DNA of 64,000 nt from Streptomyces sp. NBC_01216 (GCF_035994945.1 NZ_CP108677.1:2790001-2854000), one strand, 5' to 3'. Shown: positions 1-10,075, numbered from the stretch's first letter. Notes: a model not told the origin generated them from the letters alone. Made by a program: numbers and translations.

Positions 1-143
1 GCCGGGCGTGCTGGAGGACGAGGGGCGGCCGTGCGCCGCCGCGGCCAGGTACGCGGGCGGGCCTCACGGACACCGGCGCGTCGCAGGCCGCGGACGGCCG
101 GGCGCCGGCGCGGAGGTGAACGGCCCGGCGAGCGGACCCGTTG

Positions 144-1850
144 TCAGATCGGCACGATGTCCGGTGCCCCCAACCTCGCCGCGTCGGCCGTCAGGTCGTC
201 CGGCTGCCGCTGCGACTCCCGCTCGGCCTCCACCCGCTTCTCGTAGTGCTCCACCTCCTTGTCGATCTGCCGCGCGTCCCAGCCCAGGACGGGAGCCATG
301 AGTTCCGCGCACTCCCGCGCGCTGCGCGTCCCGCGGTCGAAGGTCTCGATGGAGATACGGGTACGCCGGGTGAGGACGTCGTCGAGGTGCCGGGCCCCCT
401 CGTGCGACGCGGCGTAGACGATCTCGGCCCGCAGGTAGTCGTCGGCCGCCGCCAGCGGCTCGCCGAGCCCGGGGTCGGCCGCGATCAGCTCCAGGACCTC
501 CTCGGTCATCGACCCGTACCGGTTGAGCAGATGCTCGACCCGCACCACGTGAAGTCCGGTGCGCGCGGCCGTGCCGGCCCGCGCGTTCCACAGCGCCCGG
601 TACCCCTCGGCGCCCAGGAGGGGGACGTCCTCGGTGACACAGGAGGCGACCCGCCGGTCGAGGCCGTGGACCGCCTCGTCGACGGCGTCCTTGGCCATCA
701 CCCGGTAGGTGGTGTACTTGCCGCCCGCCACGACGACCAGGCCCGGGGCCGGGTGCGCGACGGTGTGCTCGCGCGAGAGCTTGCTGGTGGCGTCCGACTC
801 GCCGGCGAGCAGCGGCCTCAGGCCCGCGTACACGCCCTGGACGTCGTCCCTGCCGAGCGGCACGGACAGCACGCTGTTCACATGCTCCAGCAGGTAGTCG
901 ATGTCGGCACTGGACGCCGCGGGGTGGGCCTTGTCCAGGTCCCAGTCGGTGTCCGTGGTACCCACGATCCAGTGCCGTCCCCACGGGATCACGAACAGCA
1001 CCGACTTCTCGGTCCGCAGGATCAGTCCGCTGTTCGAGTGAATCCGGTCCTTCGGCACCACCAGGTGGATGCCCTTCGACGCCCTCACATGGAACTGCCC
1101 CCTCTCCCCGATGAGCGCCTGCGTGTCGTCCGTCCACACACCCGTCGCGTTCACGATCTGCTGGGCGCGGATCTCGTACTCGCCCCCCGTCTCGACGTCC
1201 TGGACCCGGGCCCCGACCACCCTCTCCCCCTCGCGCAGGAAGCCGATGACCCGCGCGCGGCTGGCCGCCTTCGCCCCGTAACTCGCCGCGGTGCGCACGA
1301 GCGTGGCGACGAAGCGGGCGTCGTCCATCTGCGCGTCGTAGTACTGAAGCGCCCCGACCAGGGCGTCCTTCCTCAGACAGGGGGCGACCCGGAGGGCGCC
1401 CTTGCGGGAGAGGTGCCGGTGGACGGGCAGACCACGGCCGTGGCCCGACGAGACCGACATGGCGTCGTAGAGCGCCACGCCCGACCCGGCGTAGAACCGC
1501 TCCCAGCCCTTGTGCTGAAGGGGGTAGAGAAAGGGAACCGGCTTCACCAGGTGGGGGGCGAGCCGCTCGAGCAACAGCCCGCGCTCCTTGAGCGCCTCAC
1601 GGACCAGCGCGAAGTCCAGCATCTCCAGATAGCGCAGCCCGCCGTGGACCAGCTTGCTCGACCGGCTGGAGGTGCCGGAGGCCCAGTCCCGGGCCTCGAC
1701 CAGACCGGTCGACAGCCCTCTCGTGACCGCGTCGAGCGCGGTGCCGGCTCCGACCACGCCGGCTCCCACGACGAGTACGTCCAGCTCGCGCTCGGCCATC
1801 GCCGCGAGCGCCTCGGTGCGCTGGGCGGGTCCCAGATTCGCTGTCCTCAC
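144..1850 (-). CDS. glpD: Glycerol-3-phosphate dehydrogenase (FAD, aerobic type)
   Basis: 568 residues, normal for the GlpD/GlpO family. It oxidises sn-glycerol 3-phosphate to dihydroxyacetone phosphate at the membrane and passes electrons to the quinone pool. An N-terminal FAD-binding GAGVVG motif lies at residues 29-34, followed by the family stretch SSKLVHGGLRYLE at about 64-76, and later VNATGVWTDD, which contacts FAD. The C-terminal 120 or so residues form the usual helical alpha-glycerophosphate oxidase cap. A start at Met18 (MAERELDV) is possible because residues 1-17 are not conserved in the family. It stands alone: no glpF or glpK is visible in the window, and the next gene (2075) is divergent. 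Confidence 0.95.
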   Translation of the reverse strand: MRTANLGPAQRTEALAAMAERELDVLVVGAGVVGAGTALDAVTRGLSTGLVEARDWASGTSSRSSKLVHGGLRYLEMLDFALVREALKERGLLLERLAPHLVKPVPFLYPLQHKGWERFYAGSGVALYDAMSVSSGHGRGLPVHRHLSRKGALRVAPCLRKDALVGALQYYDAQMDDARFVATLVRTAASYGAKAASRARVIGFLREGERVVGARVQDVETGGEYEIRAQQIVNATGVWTDDTQALIGERGQFHVRASKGIHLVVPKDRIHSNSGLILRTEKSVLFVIPWGRHWIVGTTDTDWDLDKAHPAASSADIDYLLEHVNSVLSVPLGRDDVQGVYAGLRPLLAGESDATSKLSREHTVAHPAPGLVVVAGGKYTTYRVMAKDAVDEAVHGLDRRVASCVTEDVPLLGAEGYRALWNARAGTAARTGLHVVRVEHLLNRYGSMTEEVLELIAADPGLGEPLAAADDYLRAEIVYAASHEGARHLDDVLTRRTRISIETFDRGTRSARECAELMAPVLGWDARQIDKEVEHYEKRVEAERESQRQPDDLTADAARLGAPDIVPI

Positions 1851-2074
1851 TGCTGCCTCCCGTCATCCCCCGTGTGGTCGGGCTCACAGACACGATTCTG
1901 ACCCGGCACTCCGACTTCAGCCACCGCCTGTGGATAACACTCGGCGACCTTCGGCCCGACAATGCCGCATATCGGTCATATTTACGCCTAGTCTGACATT
2001 GCATTCGCCCCGTTCTGTCCACAGGGCTTGCGCACCTCGTCCCCTCCGGCTAATGGGAAGGACGGCCCACTCTC

Positions 2075-3316
2075 ATGCCAGCTGATCTCGCCGTCATCGG
2101 CCTCGGCCACCTCGGACTGCCCCTCGCCCAGGCCGCCGTCGCCGCCGGCGTCGACACCATCGGCTACGACACCGACCCCCGTCCCGTCGCCGAACTCGCC
2201 GCGGGCCGACCGCCGGTCGACGGCTCCCTCACGGCTTCGGAGATCCGCCGGATGCTCTCGGGTGGCTTTCGCCCCACCACCAACCCCGCCGAACTCGGCC
2301 GGGTCCGCACCGCCGTCATCTGCGCACCGACCCCCCTCGGCCCGGACCGCGCCCCCGACCTGACCGCCGTCACGGACGCCGCCCGCGCCCTCGCCGCGCG
2401 GCTGCGTCCGCACACCACGGTCCTGCTGGAATCCTCCGTGCCCCCGGGAACCACGGAAGGCGTGCTCCGCGACCTCCTCGAAGAGGGGTCGGGCCTGCGC
2501 GCCGGCCGCGACTTCCATCTCGCCCACTCCCCCAGCCGCCTCGACCCCGGCAACCGCATCCGCGGATTCGCGGCCACCCCGAAGGTCATCGGCGGTCTCA
2601 CCCCCGCCTGCACGGAGTCCGCCGCCGCCTTCTACGGCCGCCTCACCGACAAGGTGGTCCGCGCCCGGGGCCCGCGCGAGGCCGAGACCGTCAAAGTGCT
2701 GGAGACCAACTTCCGGCACGTCAACATCGCACTGGTCAACGAGATGGCCGTGCTCTGCCACGAGCTCGGCGTCGACCTGTGGGACGTCATCCGCTGCGCC
2801 GAGACGAAACCCTTCGGCTTCCACGCCTTCCGCCCCGGTCCGGGCGTCGGCGGCCACGGCACACCTGTCGACACCATCGGCTCACACCGCCCGCTCCGGA
2901 TGGTGGAACTGGCGAACCAGGTCAACGAACGCATGCCGCAGTACGTCATCCAGCGCTGCGCGACCCTCCTCAACGAGCACGGCAAGTCGGCCCGCGGCGC
3001 GCGGGTACTCCTGTTGGGAATCACCTACAAGCCGGACCTCGCCGACCGGGAGGGCGCGCCGGCCGACGAGATCGCCCGCCGGCTGATGGACCTCGGCGCC
3101 GTGGTCAGCTACCACGATCCACACGTCCTGGACTGGCGCGTCCGCGACGCCCCCGTCCCCCGCGCGGACTCCCTCTACGAGGCCGCCGCCCACGCCGACC
3201 TGACCGTGCTGCTCCAGCACCACCGCACGTACGACCTGCAGGGACTGGCGGTCAAGGCGCAACTCCTGCTGGACACCCGGGGAGCCACCCCGGCGGGGGC
3301 CGCCCACCGTCTCTGA
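2075..3316 (+). CDS. UDP-glucose/UDP-ManNAc dehydrogenase family protein lacking the catalytic cysteine
   Basis: 413 residues. It has the three-part architecture of nucleotide-sugar 6-dehydrogenases: an N-terminal Rossmann domain (AVIGLGHLGLPLA, residues 5-17), a central dimerisation helix (KVLETNFRHVNIALVNE, with the family Lys), and a C-terminal UDP-binding domain (GITYKPDLADREGAPA). In active enzymes the central motif is GGHC-x-P-x-D, where Cys forms the thiohemiacetal. Here it reads GVGGHGTPVDT, so position 262 is Gly, and the loop that normally follows is several residues shorter before LRMVELANQVN. Oxidation to a uronic acid is therefore doubtful. It could be an inactive relative or a dehydrogenase stopping at another step. 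ATG start; monocistronic, divergent from glpD. Confidence 0.8.
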   Translation: MPADLAVIGLGHLGLPLAQAAVAAGVDTIGYDTDPRPVAELAAGRPPVDGSLTASEIRRMLSGGFRPTTNPAELGRVRTAVICAPTPLGPDRAPDLTAVTDAARALAARLRPHTTVLLESSVPPGTTEGVLRDLLEEGSGLRAGRDFHLAHSPSRLDPGNRIRGFAATPKVIGGLTPACTESAAAFYGRLTDKVVRARGPREAETVKVLETNFRHVNIALVNEMAVLCHELGVDLWDVIRCAETKPFGFHAFRPGPGVGGHGTPVDTIGSHRPLRMVELANQVNERMPQYVIQRCATLLNEHGKSARGARVLLLGITYKPDLADREGAPADEIARRLMDLGAVVSYHDPHVLDWRVRDAPVPRADSLYEAAAHADLTVLLQHHRTYDLQGLAVKAQLLLDTRGATPAGAAHRL

Positions 3317-3414
3317 GCGATCCGCCCGCCGGCTCCGCCCCGTCCGCCCTCCGCCCGCTCCGAGCGGTGCCCGCCGGCAGGCAGAGCCCCTCGCAAAGGC
3401 GGCGCGACGGAAAG

Positions 3415-3468
3415 GGCCCCGCACCCGCGTGGAAGCAGCCGTGACGGCGTCCACTCGGGTGCGGGGCC
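3415..3468 (-). terminator. Inverted repeat downstream of guaB3
   Basis: Perfect 13-bp arms (GGCCCCGCACCCG at 3415-3427 and its complement at 3456-3468) with a 28-nt loop. It lies just past the guaB3 stop and between two convergent genes, so it can end transcripts from both sides. There is no T-tract, as is usual for Streptomyces terminators. Confidence 0.65.
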
Positions 3469-3489
3469 GCCCCCGCGTACGAGACTGGG

Positions 3490-4614
3490 TCAGCGCTTGT
3501 GCTGGGAGTCCGCGACCGTCACCTCGACCCGCTGGAACTCCTTGAGCTCGCTGTAGCCCGTCGTCGCCATGGCCCGGCGCAGCGCTCCGAAGAAGTTCAT
3601 CGAACCGTCCGGGATGTGCGAGGGGCCCGCGAGGATCTCCTCGGTGGTGCCGACGATGCCGAGGTCCACCAGCTTGCCGCGCGGCACGTCCTCGTGGACG
3701 GCCTCCATACCCCAGTGGTGGCCCTTGCCCGGCGCGTCCGTCGCACGGGCCAGCGGGGAGCCCATCATCACGGCGTCGGCACCGCAGGCGATCGCCTTCG
3801 GCAGGTCGCCGGACCAGCCCACGCCGCCGTCGGCGATGACGTGCACGTACCGGCCGCCGGACTCGTCCATGTAGTCGCGGCGGGCCGCGGCCACGTCGGC
3901 GACGGCGGTGGCCATCGGGACCTGGATGCCGAGCACGTTGCGCGTGGTGTGCGCCGCTCCGCCGCCGAAGCCGACCAGGACGCCCGCCGCGCCGGTGCGC
4001 ATCAGGTGCAGGGCCGCGGTGTACGTGGCGCAGCCGCCGACGATGACCGGGACGTCGAGTTCGTAGATGAACTGCTTGAGGTTCAGCGGCTCCGCCGCGC
4101 CCGAGACGTGCTCGGCGGAGACGGTGGTGCCGCGGATGACGAAGATGTCCACACCGGCGTCGACGACGGCCTTGGAGAACTGCGCGGTGCGCTGCGGGGA
4201 GAGCGCGGCGGCGGTGACCACGCCGGAGTCGCGCACCTCCTTGATCCGCTGCCCGATCAGCTCTTCCTTGATCGGAGCGGCGTAGATCTCCTGCAGACGG
4301 CGGGTCGCGGTCTCCTCGTCCATCTCCGCGATCTCGTCGAGGAGCGGCTGCGGGTCCTCGTACCGGGTCCAGAGCCCCTCGAGGTTCAGGACGCCCAGTC
4401 CGCCCAGCTCGCCGATGCGGATGGCGGTCTGCGGCGAGACGACGGAATCCATGGGGGCGGCCAGGAAGGGGAGCTCGAAGCGGTAGGCGTCGATCTGCCA
4501 GGCGATCGAGACCTCCTTCGGGTCCCGGGTGCGCCGGCTCGGTACGACGGCGATGTCGTCGAACGCGTACGCCCTGCGGCCGCGCTTGCCGCGCCCGATC
4601 TCGATCTCAGTCAC
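3490..4614 (-). CDS. guaB3: GuaB3-family IMP dehydrogenase-related protein
   Basis: 374 residues. A TIM-barrel of the IMPDH/GMP reductase superfamily without the CBS pair, as typical for actinobacterial GuaB3. The phosphate loop and IADGGVGWSGDLPKAIACGADAVM-type barrel strands are present (around residues 250-280). The IMPDH catalytic loop SICTTR reads AAHTTR (residues 220-225), so the catalytic Cys is replaced by His222. IMP dehydrogenase activity is therefore unlikely. Cyanobacterial GuaB3 has been reported to act as a GMP reductase, but the role here is an inference. It lies 106 nt downstream of guaB with a strong hairpin between them, so it is probably expressed partly from its own promoter. 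Confidence 0.9.
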   Translation of the reverse strand: MTEIEIGRGKRGRRAYAFDDIAVVPSRRTRDPKEVSIAWQIDAYRFELPFLAAPMDSVVSPQTAIRIGELGGLGVLNLEGLWTRYEDPQPLLDEIAEMDEETATRRLQEIYAAPIKEELIGQRIKEVRDSGVVTAAALSPQRTAQFSKAVVDAGVDIFVIRGTTVSAEHVSGAAEPLNLKQFIYELDVPVIVGGCATYTAALHLMRTGAAGVLVGFGGGAAHTTRNVLGIQVPMATAVADVAAARRDYMDESGGRYVHVIADGGVGWSGDLPKAIACGADAVMMGSPLARATDAPGKGHHWGMEAVHEDVPRGKLVDLGIVGTTEEILAGPSHIPDGSMNFFGALRRAMATTGYSELKEFQRVEVTVADSQHKR

Positions 4615-4670
4615 GATGTGTGGCCTTTCCCTCTACGTCTGCGCGTACCAGTATCCCCGACACAGGCGCG

Positions 4671-4705
4671 AGGGGCGGTTCCGGTCGCATGCCGGAACCG
4701 CCCCT
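4671..4705 (-). terminator. Terminator after guaB
   Basis: Perfect 14-bp stem (AGGGGCGGTTCCGG at 4671-4684, complement at 4692-4705) with a 7-nt loop. It starts 16 nt past the guaB stop and separates guaB from guaB3. Confidence 0.75.
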
Positions 4706-4720
4706 CCGTATCGCGCTGTG

Positions 4721-6265
<1,545 letters not shown>

Positions 6266-6407
6266 CTAACGGGCTCGGGCGGTGTCTCATTCCACGATCA
6301 AGATCACCAAGAAGCTTTGTACGTTCATACGTGTACGCGAGGGCCACCGGTCCACCACGTCCCGTACGCTCCGGACAGGCGGCCCCACACCCCGGAGGGC
6401 GGCGGGG

Positions 6408-7010
6408 CTACTGCTCGGCCAGGGCCCGCAGGCGGCTGAGCGCCCGGTGCTGGGCCACCCGTACCGCGCCGGGCGACATCCCCAGCATCTGCCCGGTCTC
6501 CTCGGCCGTGAGGCCGACGGCCACCCGCAGGACCAGCAGTTCGCGCTGATTCTCCGGCAGATTGGCGAGGAGCTTCTTGGCCCACTCGGCATCGTCGCTG
6601 AGCAGCGCCCGCTCCTCGGGTCCCAGTGAGTCGTCGGGCCGTTCCGGCATCTCGTCGGAGGGCACCGCCGTCGACCCCGGGTGCCGCATCGCGGCCCTCT
6701 GGAGGTCCGCGACCTTGTGCCCCGCGATGGCGAACACGAACGCCTCGAAGGGTCTGCCGGTGTCCTTGTAGCGCGGAAGCGCCATCAGGACGGCCACACA
6801 GACCTCCTGCGCGAGGTCCTCGACGAAGTGGCGGGCGTCACCGGGAAGCCGGTTCAGCCGGGTTCGGCAGTAGCGCAGGGCGAGGGGGTGAACGCGCGCC
6901 AGGAGATCATGGGTGGCCTGCGCGTCGCCTTCGACGGCGCGGCGGACGAGTGCGCCGATCTCCCCCTGCCCTACGGGCACGGGGGACCCCGTGGTCTCGT
7001 CGTCACGCAT
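6408..7010 (-). CDS. shbA: Group 3 (ECF-type) sigma factor, ShbA/SigD family
   Basis: 200 residues from the ATG at 7010. Sigma region 2 covers about 20-95 ([20 protein letters not shown], then the -10 recognition helix [10 protein letters not shown]). Region 4 covers the last 60 residues, with the [27 protein letters not shown]. In S. griseus, ShbA transcribes hrdB, the gene for the principal sigma factor. The neighbourhood (guaB on one side, bldM and whiD on the other) matches the shbA/sigD locus as I remember it from other Streptomyces. The frame stays open upstream to 7151, but codons 7011-7100 have AT-rich third positions. A start at 7100, with a good GGAGGG ribosome site, remains an alternative. 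Confidence 0.85.
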   Translation of the reverse strand: MRDDETTGSPVPVGQGEIGALVRRAVEGDAQATHDLLARVHPLALRYCRTRLNRLPGDARHFVEDLAQEVCVAVLMALPRYKDTGRPFEAFVFAIAGHKVADLQRAAMRHPGSTAVPSDEMPERPDDSLGPEERALLSDDAEWAKKLLANLPENQRELLVLRVAVGLTAEETGQMLGMSPGAVRVAQHRALSRLRALAEQ

Positions 7011-7369
7011 CGTTCCATGGTGCCTTGACGCCTCGGCGTCCGTGGCACCGCGTCCATAGTTGTGCACTGAAGCGTTATGAGCAGGCGCGCCGGCACTCAT
7101 CTCCTGCGCCCTCCCCTCCCGCTCGATCGACTCGTCCCCGAGGAACTCCACACCTCAAGGATGCGTCATCCCGCGCGTTAGTGACACAAGCCGCCCCCGG
7201 ACGGGGGGGCGAAGGCCGGTACGAACGGAGCCTTTCGGCTCCACCCCGCCCGCCGGGGCGGACGGGGACACGGCCGGCGCCCGCGACCAGGTCCCGCCCG
7301 CGGGACGGGGCCGAATGCCGCGTCGGGCGCCGTTCACCCCGTGGCGCCGGGCACACCCGGCCCGACGCG

Positions 7370-7440
7370 ACCAGGGCGCGTTCCGAAAGTCCCGCCACGC
7401 CCTGCGGCACCCGGCGCCCCTTTCGGAGCACGGCCCAGTA
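7370..7440. repeat. Degenerate short terminal-inverted-repeat element
   Basis: The left side (AGGGCGCGTTCCGAAAGTCC, beginning near 7373) and right side (CCCCTTTCGGAGCACGGCCC, ending near 7438) are imperfect inverted copies of each other. They resemble the ends of the larger element at 7491-7671 (GGGCGTGTTGCGGAAGT). It looks like a heavily decayed, internally deleted relative of that element. Confidence 0.45.
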
Positions 7441-7490
7441 CCGCGTCGGGCGCTGTCCGCGCGACAGGGCTGAGGTGGCCTGGCTCGGCA

Positions 7491-7671
7491 CTAGGGCGTG
7501 TTGCGGAAGTGGCTCCGTACGCCCGGAGGGCGGGGACTGCGGCGTCTGGTGCGTGCGACCGCAAGGCGGAGGATCGTCCTCGTACCGGGCGTACCCGGAT
7601 GACTCCGACAACGCGGCGAGCGCGCGTGCCAGGCGTCACGGGCCTGGAGGGACTCCCGCGACACGTCCTAG
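7491..7671. mobile_element. MITE-like element overlapping the bldM stop codon
   Basis: 181 bp. The left end CTAGGGCGTGTTGCGGAAGT (7491-7510) and the inverted right end (7652-7671) match at 17 of 20 positions. Both ends begin with CTAG, fitting the YTAR target preference of the IS427 group of the IS5 family. No transposase gene fits inside. The right-end CTA at 7668-7670 is the complement of the bldM TAG stop codon, so the element abuts the coding region exactly. The interior carries a hyphenated inverted repeat (GTACGCCCGG and CCGGGCGTAC) and a segment shared with the element at 19310-19479. Confidence 0.65.
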
Positions 7672-8279
7672 CGGACCAGACCCCAGCGGAAGCCGAGCGC
7701 CACCGCGTGCGCCCGGTCGGACGCGCCGAGCTTCTTGAACAGCCGTCGCGCGTGCGTCTTGACGGTGTCCTCGGAGAGGAACAGCTCGCGCCCGATCTCC
7801 GCGTTGGACCGGCCGTGGCTCATGCCTTCGAGAACCTGGATCTCGCGGGCGGTGAGCGTGGGGGCCGCCCCCATCTCGGCGGAACGCAGCCGACGCGGGG
7901 CGAGCCGCCAGGTCGGGTCGGCGAGGGCCTGCGTGACCGTGGCCCGCAGCTCGGCGCGCGAGGCGTCCTTGTGCAGGTACCCGCGGGCACCGGCGGCGAC
8001 CGCGAGCGCGACACCGTCCAGGTCCTCGGCGACAGTGAGCATGATGATGCGGGCGCCGGGGTCCGCGGAGAGCAGCCGGCGCACGGTCTCCACGCCGCCC
8101 AGACCGGGCATGCGTACGTCCATCAGAATCAGGTCCGAGCGGTCCGCGCCCCAACGGCGGAGGACTTCCTCACCGTTGGCCGCGGTCGTCACGCGCTCCA
8201 CGCCGGGCACGGTCGCGACCGCGCGGCGAAGCGCCTCTCGGGCGAGCGGGGAGTCGTCGCAGACGAGGACGGATGTCAT
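7668..8279 (-). CDS. bldM: Developmental response regulator BldM
   Basis: 203 residues. The N-terminal receiver-like domain (1-115) has the acidic pair D8/D9 and the phospho-acceptor position Asp54 in LILMDVRMPG. The C-terminal LuxR/FixJ HTH (about 137-200) contains LTAREIQVLEGMSHGRSNAEIGR and SEDTVKTHARRLFKKL. BldM is an atypical response regulator needed for aerial hyphae. It acts as a homodimer on early genes and, per published work, as a heterodimer with WhiI on late sporulation genes. The identity is supported by the flanking divergent whiD and by the sigma-BldN promoter upstream. The TAG stop lies inside a MITE-like element. Confidence 0.95.
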   Translation of the reverse strand: MTSVLVCDDSPLAREALRRAVATVPGVERVTTAANGEEVLRRWGADRSDLILMDVRMPGLGGVETVRRLLSADPGARIIMLTVAEDLDGVALAVAAGARGYLHKDASRAELRATVTQALADPTWRLAPRRLRSAEMGAAPTLTAREIQVLEGMSHGRSNAEIGRELFLSEDTVKTHARRLFKKLGASDRAHAVALGFRWGLVR

Positions 8280-8403
8280 GGTCGCCCTCCGCAGCTGATG
8301 CGCGTCACCTAGAGCCTCCAGGGCTGGTACGTATCGTCACCTGTGCGGTTGACACGCTCGGACACTTGCCCGAGCGCTTGTTCCTTCAACCGCCTCCGCA
8401 CTC

Positions 8404-8431
8404 TCAACGACGGTCACTCGAAAGAGTTACG
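8404..8431 (-). promoter_or_regulatory. Sigma-BldN promoter of bldM (p1)
   Basis: On the minus strand the -35 element CGTAAC (8431-8426) and -10 element CGTTGA (8409-8404) are separated by exactly 16 nt. This equals the published sigma-BldN consensus with no mismatch. The predicted transcription start, near 8398, leaves a leader of about 120 nt before the bldM ATG at 8279. The rest of the 8280-8728 gap must hold the whiD promoter(s). It is AT-rich at 8515-8620, but I cannot place one with confidence. Confidence 0.85.
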
Positions 8432-8728
8432 GGCCGGACGAAGGCCCTCGGCACCCTGCGTGAGGGACCGAACGCGGAGGAGGGCCCCCAGCCCATCACA
8501 TCCGACACCGGAAGCTATGCCCCATTTAGCGAGTTTTCTTCCCTTTTTGTGGTGTCTATGGCTAGATTCGCAATGAGTCATATTTACATCTACTTAGACA
8601 GTAGTTGTACGGTCGGGTCGAACCCACGAACGTGGGACGCGAGACCCGCGGGGGGTGAAGGGCCCCCGTAGATCAGCCATCAACCCGCCCACCTATCCGT
8701 TCGACACGGTTTCAAGGGGACAAGCGCA

Positions 8729-9070
8729 ATGGCAGATTTCTCCCGCCTTCCCGGACCCAACGCCGATCTGTGGGACTGGCAGCTGCTCGCGGCCTGCCGC
8801 GGAGTCGACAGTTCCCTGTTCTTCCACCCCGAGGGAGAGCGCGGCGCGGCACGGAGTGCGCGTGAGAACTCGGCGAAAGAGGTCTGCATGCGGTGCCCGG
8901 TACGCGCTGAGTGCGCGGCACACGCACTGGCCGTACGCGAGCCCTACGGCGTATGGGGCGGCCTCACCGAGGACGAACGCGAGGAACTCATGGGGCGAGC
9001 CCGCAATCGCCTCATCACGACATCGTCAACAGCATCGGCAGCGCGTTCGGCGGGCGTGGGCCACGCCTGA
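8729..9070 (+). CDS. whiD: Wbl-family sporulation regulator WhiD
   Basis: 113 residues. The four cysteines that ligate the oxygen- and NO-sensitive [4Fe-4S] cluster are C23, C53, C56 and C62 (AACR, then CMRCPVRAEC). They are followed by the Wbl turn GVWGG (74-78) and a basic C-terminal region. WhiD is needed for late spore maturation and works with region 4 of the principal sigma factor HrdB. The ribosome site AAGGGGA lies 8 nt before the ATG. It is divergent from bldM, the same arrangement as in other Streptomyces. Confidence 0.93.
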   Translation: MADFSRLPGPNADLWDWQLLAACRGVDSSLFFHPEGERGAARSARENSAKEVCMRCPVRAECAAHALAVREPYGVWGGLTEDEREELMGRARNRLITTSSTASAARSAGVGHA

Positions 9071-9181
9071 AGGAACGTTTCTCCGGATGAACCGGAGGGC
9101 CGGGAACCGCACCCGCCCGGCCCGCGGCCGTGCCGCGCGCGGCCCGGGGGCGTGCGACACGGCCGGGGCAGGCGGGTGGCG

Positions 9182-10075
9182 CTAGGCCCGCCGTGCGGCG
9201 CGGGTCAGTTCGTCCAGGGTCGCCGCGACGGCAGGCACCCGCGCAAGATCGGGCAGGGTGAGCGCCACGATCTCCCGCTGCACGGCGGGCTCCACCGTCA
9301 CCACCGTCGCACCCCTGGGACGCACGGACTCGATGGCCAGCGCGGGCATGACCGCCACCCCCAGCCCAGCGCCGACCAGGCCCACCACCGCGGGGTAGTC
9401 GTCCGTGGCGAAGTCGATACGCGGGGTGAAACCCGCCTTCTCGCACACGTCCACGAGCTGCCTGCGACAACGGGGGCAGCCGGCGATCCAGGACTCTTCG
9501 GCCAGCTCCGCGATGCCCACGGCCGCGTCACCCGCCAGACGGTGCCCGTCCGGCACCAGGCCCACCAGGCGGTCCGCGAGCAGCGGCCGGACGACGAGGT
9601 CCTCCCATTCGCCCGGACCCGCGCCGTAGCGGAACGCCAGAGCCACGTCACAGTCGCCCTCGCGCAGCATCTCGACCGAGCGTGGCGGTTCCGCCTCCAC
9701 CAGGGAGACCCGCGTACCGGGATGCGCGGCGCGCAGGGCGGCGAGCGCGGTGGGCACGAGGGTCGAACTGCCACTGGGGAAGGAGACCAGGCGAACCCGG
9801 CCGGCCCGCAGCCCTGCGATGGCCGCCACCTCCTCCTCCGCGGCGGTCAGCCCCGCGAGGATGCCCGCGGCGTGCCGCACCAGGGCCTCACCGGCCTGGG
9901 TGAGCCGCATCTCGCGGCCGGTCCGGATCAGCAGCGGGGTCCCGGCCGAGCTCTCGAGGGCCTTCATCTGCTGGCTCACCGCGGGCTGGGTGCAGCCGAG
10001 TTCACGGGCGGCGGCGGAGAAGGAACCGGTCGCGGCGACGGCGCGCAGGACACGGAGGTGACGGGCCTCGATCAT
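9182..10075 (-). CDS. LysR-family transcriptional regulator
   Basis: 297 residues from the ATG at 10075 (MIEARHLRVLRAV). The frame is open further upstream, but those residues are outside the family. The N-terminal winged HTH (1-60: ATGSFSAAARELGCTQPAVSQQMKALE) is classic LysR. Residues 90-295 form the two-lobed effector-binding domain (RVRLVSFPSGSSTLVPTALAAL). The effector is unknown. LysR regulators often control a divergent neighbour, here the MOSC gene at 10314 across a 238-nt gap, but that link is only positional. Confidence 0.88.
   Translation of the reverse strand: MIEARHLRVLRAVAATGSFSAAARELGCTQPAVSQQMKALESSAGTPLLIRTGREMRLTQAGEALVRHAAGILAGLTAAEEEVAAIAGLRAGRVRLVSFPSGSSTLVPTALAALRAAHPGTRVSLVEAEPPRSVEMLREGDCDVALAFRYGAGPGEWEDLVVRPLLADRLVGLVPDGHRLAGDAAVGIAELAEESWIAGCPRCRRQLVDVCEKAGFTPRIDFATDDYPAVVGLVGAGLGVAVMPALAIESVRPRGATVVTVEPAVQREIVALTLPDLARVPAVAATLDELTRAARRA

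Noticed and set aside
141..1901. 586-codon open frame opposite glpD
   Set aside because: Mirror frame caused by GC-rich codon bias; the minus strand encodes an unmistakable GlpD.
7075..7611. ORFs in the shbA-bldM gap on either strand
   Set aside because: They cross the two MITE-like elements, lack ribosome sites and have no recognisable protein.
8655..9185. Longer plus-strand frame through whiD
   Set aside because: It is out of frame with the WhiD cysteine motif; the 113-residue WhiD frame is certain.
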